Origin: Streptomyces griseus subsp. griseus
GTDB taxonomy: Bacteria > Actinomycetota > Actinomycetes > Streptomycetales > Streptomycetaceae
Assembly: GCF_000720255.1 (NCBI RefSeq)
Contig: NZ_JOJE01000014.1
Location: 99,296 to 163,295, forward strand
DNA length: 64,000 bases
Reading direction: 5' to 3'
Shown here: piece after piece, positions 61,806 to 64,000 of the stretch
How the letters are laid out: every line of letters starts with the position of its first letter
Numbering within the stretch: the stretch's first letter is position 1
Notes under the pieces: generated by a model
The model's database searches: none
What the model was told of the DNA's origin: nothing
What the model saw: the letters and a program-made list of their open reading frames with translations, nothing else
Translations under genes and position numbers: made by a program

Positions 61806-62045
61806 ATGGCAAAGACTCAGCTTGGCGTACGCATCGACCCCGAGGTCAAGAAACTTGCCCAGGCCCGGGCCAAGGACCGCGGCCTGGACCTCGGGGACTA
61901 CATCGCCGGTCTCGTCCGTGACGACGCCGACGGCCTGCGCCAGCGCGGCCTGGACGCCGCTCGCCGCTTCCTCGACGAGCACCAGCAGCTCTTCGACGAG
62001 GCCGAGGACACCGACCGCAACGCGCCGGGAGCACACGCCGCGTAA
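61806..62045 (+). CDS. ribbon-helix-helix-like antitoxin candidate
   Basis: The 79-residue protein starts AKTQLGVRIDPEVKKLAQAR, the beta-strand/helix pattern of ribbon-helix-helix regulators, continues with GLDLGDYIAGLVRDDADGLR and ends in an acidic tail (DEHQQLFDEAEDTDRNAPGA) suited to covering a toxin. It overlaps the next gene by one base. The palindrome over its promoter fits autoregulation. Antitoxin identity is inferred from this arrangement. Confidence 0.72.
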   Translation: MAKTQLGVRIDPEVKKLAQARAKDRGLDLGDYIAGLVRDDADGLRQRGLDAARRFLDEHQQLFDEAEDTDRNAPGAHAA

Positions 62046-62422
62046 TGGAACTGCACATCGACGTCCCCTGGATCCTCCAAGTCGCAGAAATGGCCGGCGC
62101 AGGAGACCCGGCCCCCGACGACTACGGCGTGCCGGTAGCCGCCGTCGCCTGCCACAAAGCCGAACTGCTGGAGCAGCCGGTTTACGACGGCCCCTACGCC
62201 CGAGCTGCGGCGTTGGTCCACGTCCTCGGCCGCTGCCGCTGGCTGGAGCGCTCCAACATGGCGGTCGCCGCGGCCACAGGCGTCATGTACCTGGAAGCCT
62301 CCGGGATCCCGGTCAAACCCACCCGCGAGGACGCGCTTGCCTTGCGTGACCTGCTACGCAACCCCGCCTGCGCTGCTACCGGGATCACCGCCCTGCTGCG
62401 CACATGGCCCGTTGCCAGCTGA
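62045..62422 (+). CDS. toxin candidate, Fic/Doc-like in size and context
   Basis: The 125-residue protein follows the antitoxin candidate with a one-base overlap (TAATG). It is helical with the central block PYARAAALVHVLGRCRWLER then SNMAVAAATGVMYLEASG. This placement of an N and an aromatic-rich helix recalls Doc-type toxins (Doc: small Fic-fold kinases of EF-Tu), but the canonical HxFx(D/N)GNKR loop is not intact: SNMAVAAATG stands in its place. Its biochemical activity is therefore open. Confidence 0.62.
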   Translation: MELHIDVPWILQVAEMAGAGDPAPDDYGVPVAAVACHKAELLEQPVYDGPYARAAALVHVLGRCRWLERSNMAVAAATGVMYLEASGIPVKPTREDALALRDLLRNPACAATGITALLRTWPVAS

Positions 62423-63129
62423 CCCCAGCACGGCCCTGCTGCGGTTCCCGGCTGAGGAGGCTCCCGGCCTGGCCGTGCAGGTGATGACCGGGATGTAGAC
62501 GTGCAAGCCCAGCAGGAAGCCTCAACGAGTCCGGGGTGTGGAACGCGAGGACAGTGGCGGGGAGAGCATGGCGGGTGGTCGGATAGGGCGGATCTGGCGT
62601 CGACCCCGCCAGCGCCCCCGGTCGCCCAACAGCCGTGAGACATGCGGGAGGGGTTCCGCGCTACGTGAGGACGGCAGGATGCCCGAAGCGCTGGTGGCGT
62701 CGGGCTGCGCAGACGCCTCCCGCAGCTTGGCCACGTATTCGTCGGGGCAGGCTGCGAACACCTCTTGGCCAATGCCGCCGGGGCTGCCCCTACGTTCAGT
62801 GCAATGCCCAAGCCAGACAAGCCCAGATGCCGACGGAGCTGATCGCGCACGAAGGGCAGTACGCGGCAATGTTCGCGGCGCAGCCGAGGGCTACCAGTCC
62901 GGGACCGCAGGGTCGGAGGAGACCGTTCTGGCACAACCCGTGAAGGCGAGAAGGTGACATGGCTCCTCGCCGCCGTGGCGGTTTTTCTGCGGGTGATCGA
63001 GCGTCATGGCCAGCGATGACGGCGATGAGCCGGATCTTGCTGATGGTCGGCCTGCCTCGCTGCTGCCCCGGAGAGCGCATCCAGCCGGATTCGTGGTGCC
63101 CCGAGCGGTGCGCTGGATAGGTTGCTCCG
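62423..63129. other. 707-bp interval without a recognised gene
   Basis: Several open frames exist on both strands, but none has protein character I can support. A minus-strand stretch around 62600-62760 (EYVAKLREASAQPDATSASG) may be a decayed gene. The right end holds a TAGGTT hexamer before the next gene. Confidence 0.5.
63118..63123 (+). promoter_or_regulatory. -10 element of a leaderless hypothetical gene
   Basis: TAGGTT ends exactly 6 nt before ATG 63130, with no ribosome binding site. Confidence 0.4.
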
Positions 63130-63816
63130 ATGAAGCTGCCCGCGTACTGGATGACGCGTCCTGCTCCACCCCCGGACCGCAGAACATCAACATCCTTCGA
63201 CCGACTGCTGGAGCAAGCGCTCGCGAACGGTCCCGATGAGCCCATCGACTACCGGCTCGATGCGCCGAGATGGCAGTTCCTCTGCCATGCCGCAGACCGC
63301 GGCAGGCTGCTGTTGCACGGCTCGGGTGACCCGGCGATCAGCCGCTTCGAACCGCGGCAGCCGGATGACAGCAGTGAGTTCGGCAACCGGCGCGCGGTCT
63401 TCGCCGCCGGCGACGGGCTCTGGCCGATGTACTACGCGATCCTGGACCGGGCCCGCCACCCGATGTCGTTGATCAATGGCTGCGCCCGTCTCGCCAATGG
63501 CAGCGAGCGGCTCGGCGAGCCGCACTACTACTTCTCCATCAGCGCGCAGGCGCTGAAGCAGCAGCCCTGGCGTCCCGGCACGGTGTACCTGCTGCCGGCC
63601 AGCACCTTTGAGCTGCAGCCGCGGATGCGGGTCGGCGATGTCTCGGTGCAGCCAGCCCAATGGGCAAGTCCCGTACCAGTGACCCCTGTCGCCAAACTGG
63701 CCGTGCGGCCGGAGGACTTCCCGTTCCTGGACCAGATTCGCGGCCATGACGATGAGCGGGTCTGGGCTCGTGCCGCCGCGGACCCGGATGGCTTCCCCTG
63801 GCATGAGAGGGCGTGA
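63130..63816 (+). CDS. hypothetical protein (228 aa)
   Basis: Family not recognised. The conserved-looking core is RGRLLLHGSGDPAISRFEPR, DDSSEFGNRRAVFAAGDGLW and PMYYAILDRARHPMSLINGC, followed by YYFSISAQALKQQPWRPGTV and YLLPASTFELQ. The order LLHG, FGNRRAVFA and aromatic strands recalls the single-domain ADP-ribosyltransferase-like folds, but no complete catalytic R-S-E set can be shown. It has no signal peptide and a probable leaderless start. The stop lies 78 nt from the converging mycoredoxin-like gene. Confidence 0.65.
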   Translation: MKLPAYWMTRPAPPPDRRTSTSFDRLLEQALANGPDEPIDYRLDAPRWQFLCHAADRGRLLLHGSGDPAISRFEPRQPDDSSEFGNRRAVFAAGDGLWPMYYAILDRARHPMSLINGCARLANGSERLGEPHYYFSISAQALKQQPWRPGTVYLLPASTFELQPRMRVGDVSVQPAQWASPVPVTPVAKLAVRPEDFPFLDQIRGHDDERVWARAAADPDGFPWHERA

Positions 63817-63894
63817 CACATGCGGTGCGGCGCGGCTGAGCCCGCTTGGGTTGCCGGGCCCTGAGCTTGTCTTTTAACCTCGGTTGCGTTCCGA

Positions 63895-64000
63895 TCACGC
63901 GGAACGGGAGAGTTGCTCGCGCACCCATGCGGGATCGGGATTGGTGTGCGGCTGACCCGCCACGACGACGGTCGGCACGGTCTCGTTGCCGTCGTTGGCT
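63895..64000 (-). CDS. glutaredoxin/mycoredoxin-like protein, C-terminal part
   Basis: Only the last 35 codons are in the window: ANDGNETVPTVVVAGQPHTN then PDPAWVREQLSRSA and a stop. GNETVPTVVV with the cis-proline is the conserved second half of mycoredoxin-type glutaredoxins, which reduce mycothiol mixed disulfides in actinobacteria. The CxxC active site lies beyond the edge. Confidence 0.75.
   Translation of the reverse strand, partial: ANDGNETVPTVVVAGQPHTNPDPAWVREQLSRSA

Overview
The window is high-GC actinomycete DNA and almost certainly Streptomyces. Third codon positions are strongly G/C and many starts are GTG. Several families are Streptomyces-typical (AMIN-like secreted protein, DUF6643, Rv1733c-like membrane protein, F420/PPOX enzyme, PucR regulators, a mycothiol/mycoredoxin context). 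The sugar ABC operon has no ATPase gene, as expected where one shared ATPase (MsiK) serves many importers. No rRNA or tRNA gene was recognised.

Layout. (1) 1-2.6 kb: a DinB/maleylpyruvate-isomerase-like gene cut by the window edge, a decayed 3-hydroxyacyl-CoA dehydrogenase and an APH-fold kinase. (2) 2.9-9.5 kb: one tightly packed sugar operon (Gfo/Idh/MocA oxidoreductase, DUF6807/PmoA-like protein, cupin protein, lipoprotein binding protein, two permeases, YesL/DUF624 protein) behind a promoter with a LacI-type operator. (3) 9.5-18.3 kb: AMIN-like secreted protein, IS630 relic, LacI regulator with a secreted GH68 levansucrase, GH15 enzyme, and a DeoR / SIS isomerase / class II aldolase locus resembling a reduced amino-sugar (aga) pathway. 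(4) 18.3-30.4 kb: RlmG-like rRNA methyltransferase, AlkB, ROK regulator, SDR plus TetR, small enzymes, a second TetR with SHOCT protein, a stress ATPase, Cds1-type cysteine desulfhydrase and a DeoR regulator. (5) 30.6-45.7 kb: a membrane protein that seems to carry an alpha/beta-hydrolase split by a transmembrane block, a beta-helix/EccA-like AAA fusion, Rv1733c-like, MOSC, DUF6643, double TerD, HpnB-like glycosyltransferase, glutamate-racemase-like protein, O-antigen-ligase-like protein, apolipoprotein N-acyltransferase and NUDIX. (6) 45.8-50.1 kb: a 3-hydroxybutyrate module (dehydrogenase, GAF/PucR regulator, MHS transporter).

(7) From about 50.1 kb to the mycoredoxin-like gene at the right edge, the DNA changes character. 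It is a patchwork of relics: IS5 and Tn3 transposase remnants, an IS5 element with a passenger gene, truncated genes, tandem TGCTGAC motifs, and a fossil type I-E CRISPR array (29-bp repeats, 32-bp spacers, no cas genes). Among these lie apparently intact cargo genes: a secreted ribosome-inactivating protein with the ricin/Shiga catalytic motif, an ArsR regulator with MFS exporter under a 26-bp palindrome, a secreted peptidoglycan-binding protein, a NUDIX hydrolase, a two-gene toxin-antitoxin-like operon and several unknowns.

A recurring signal ties the regions together. At least eight genes carry a TANNNT hexamer ending exactly 6 nt before the start codon, and three more at 7 nt, without a Shine-Dalgarno sequence that explains the start. 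This is the layout of leaderless transcripts. In several cases a palindromic operator sits on that promoter.
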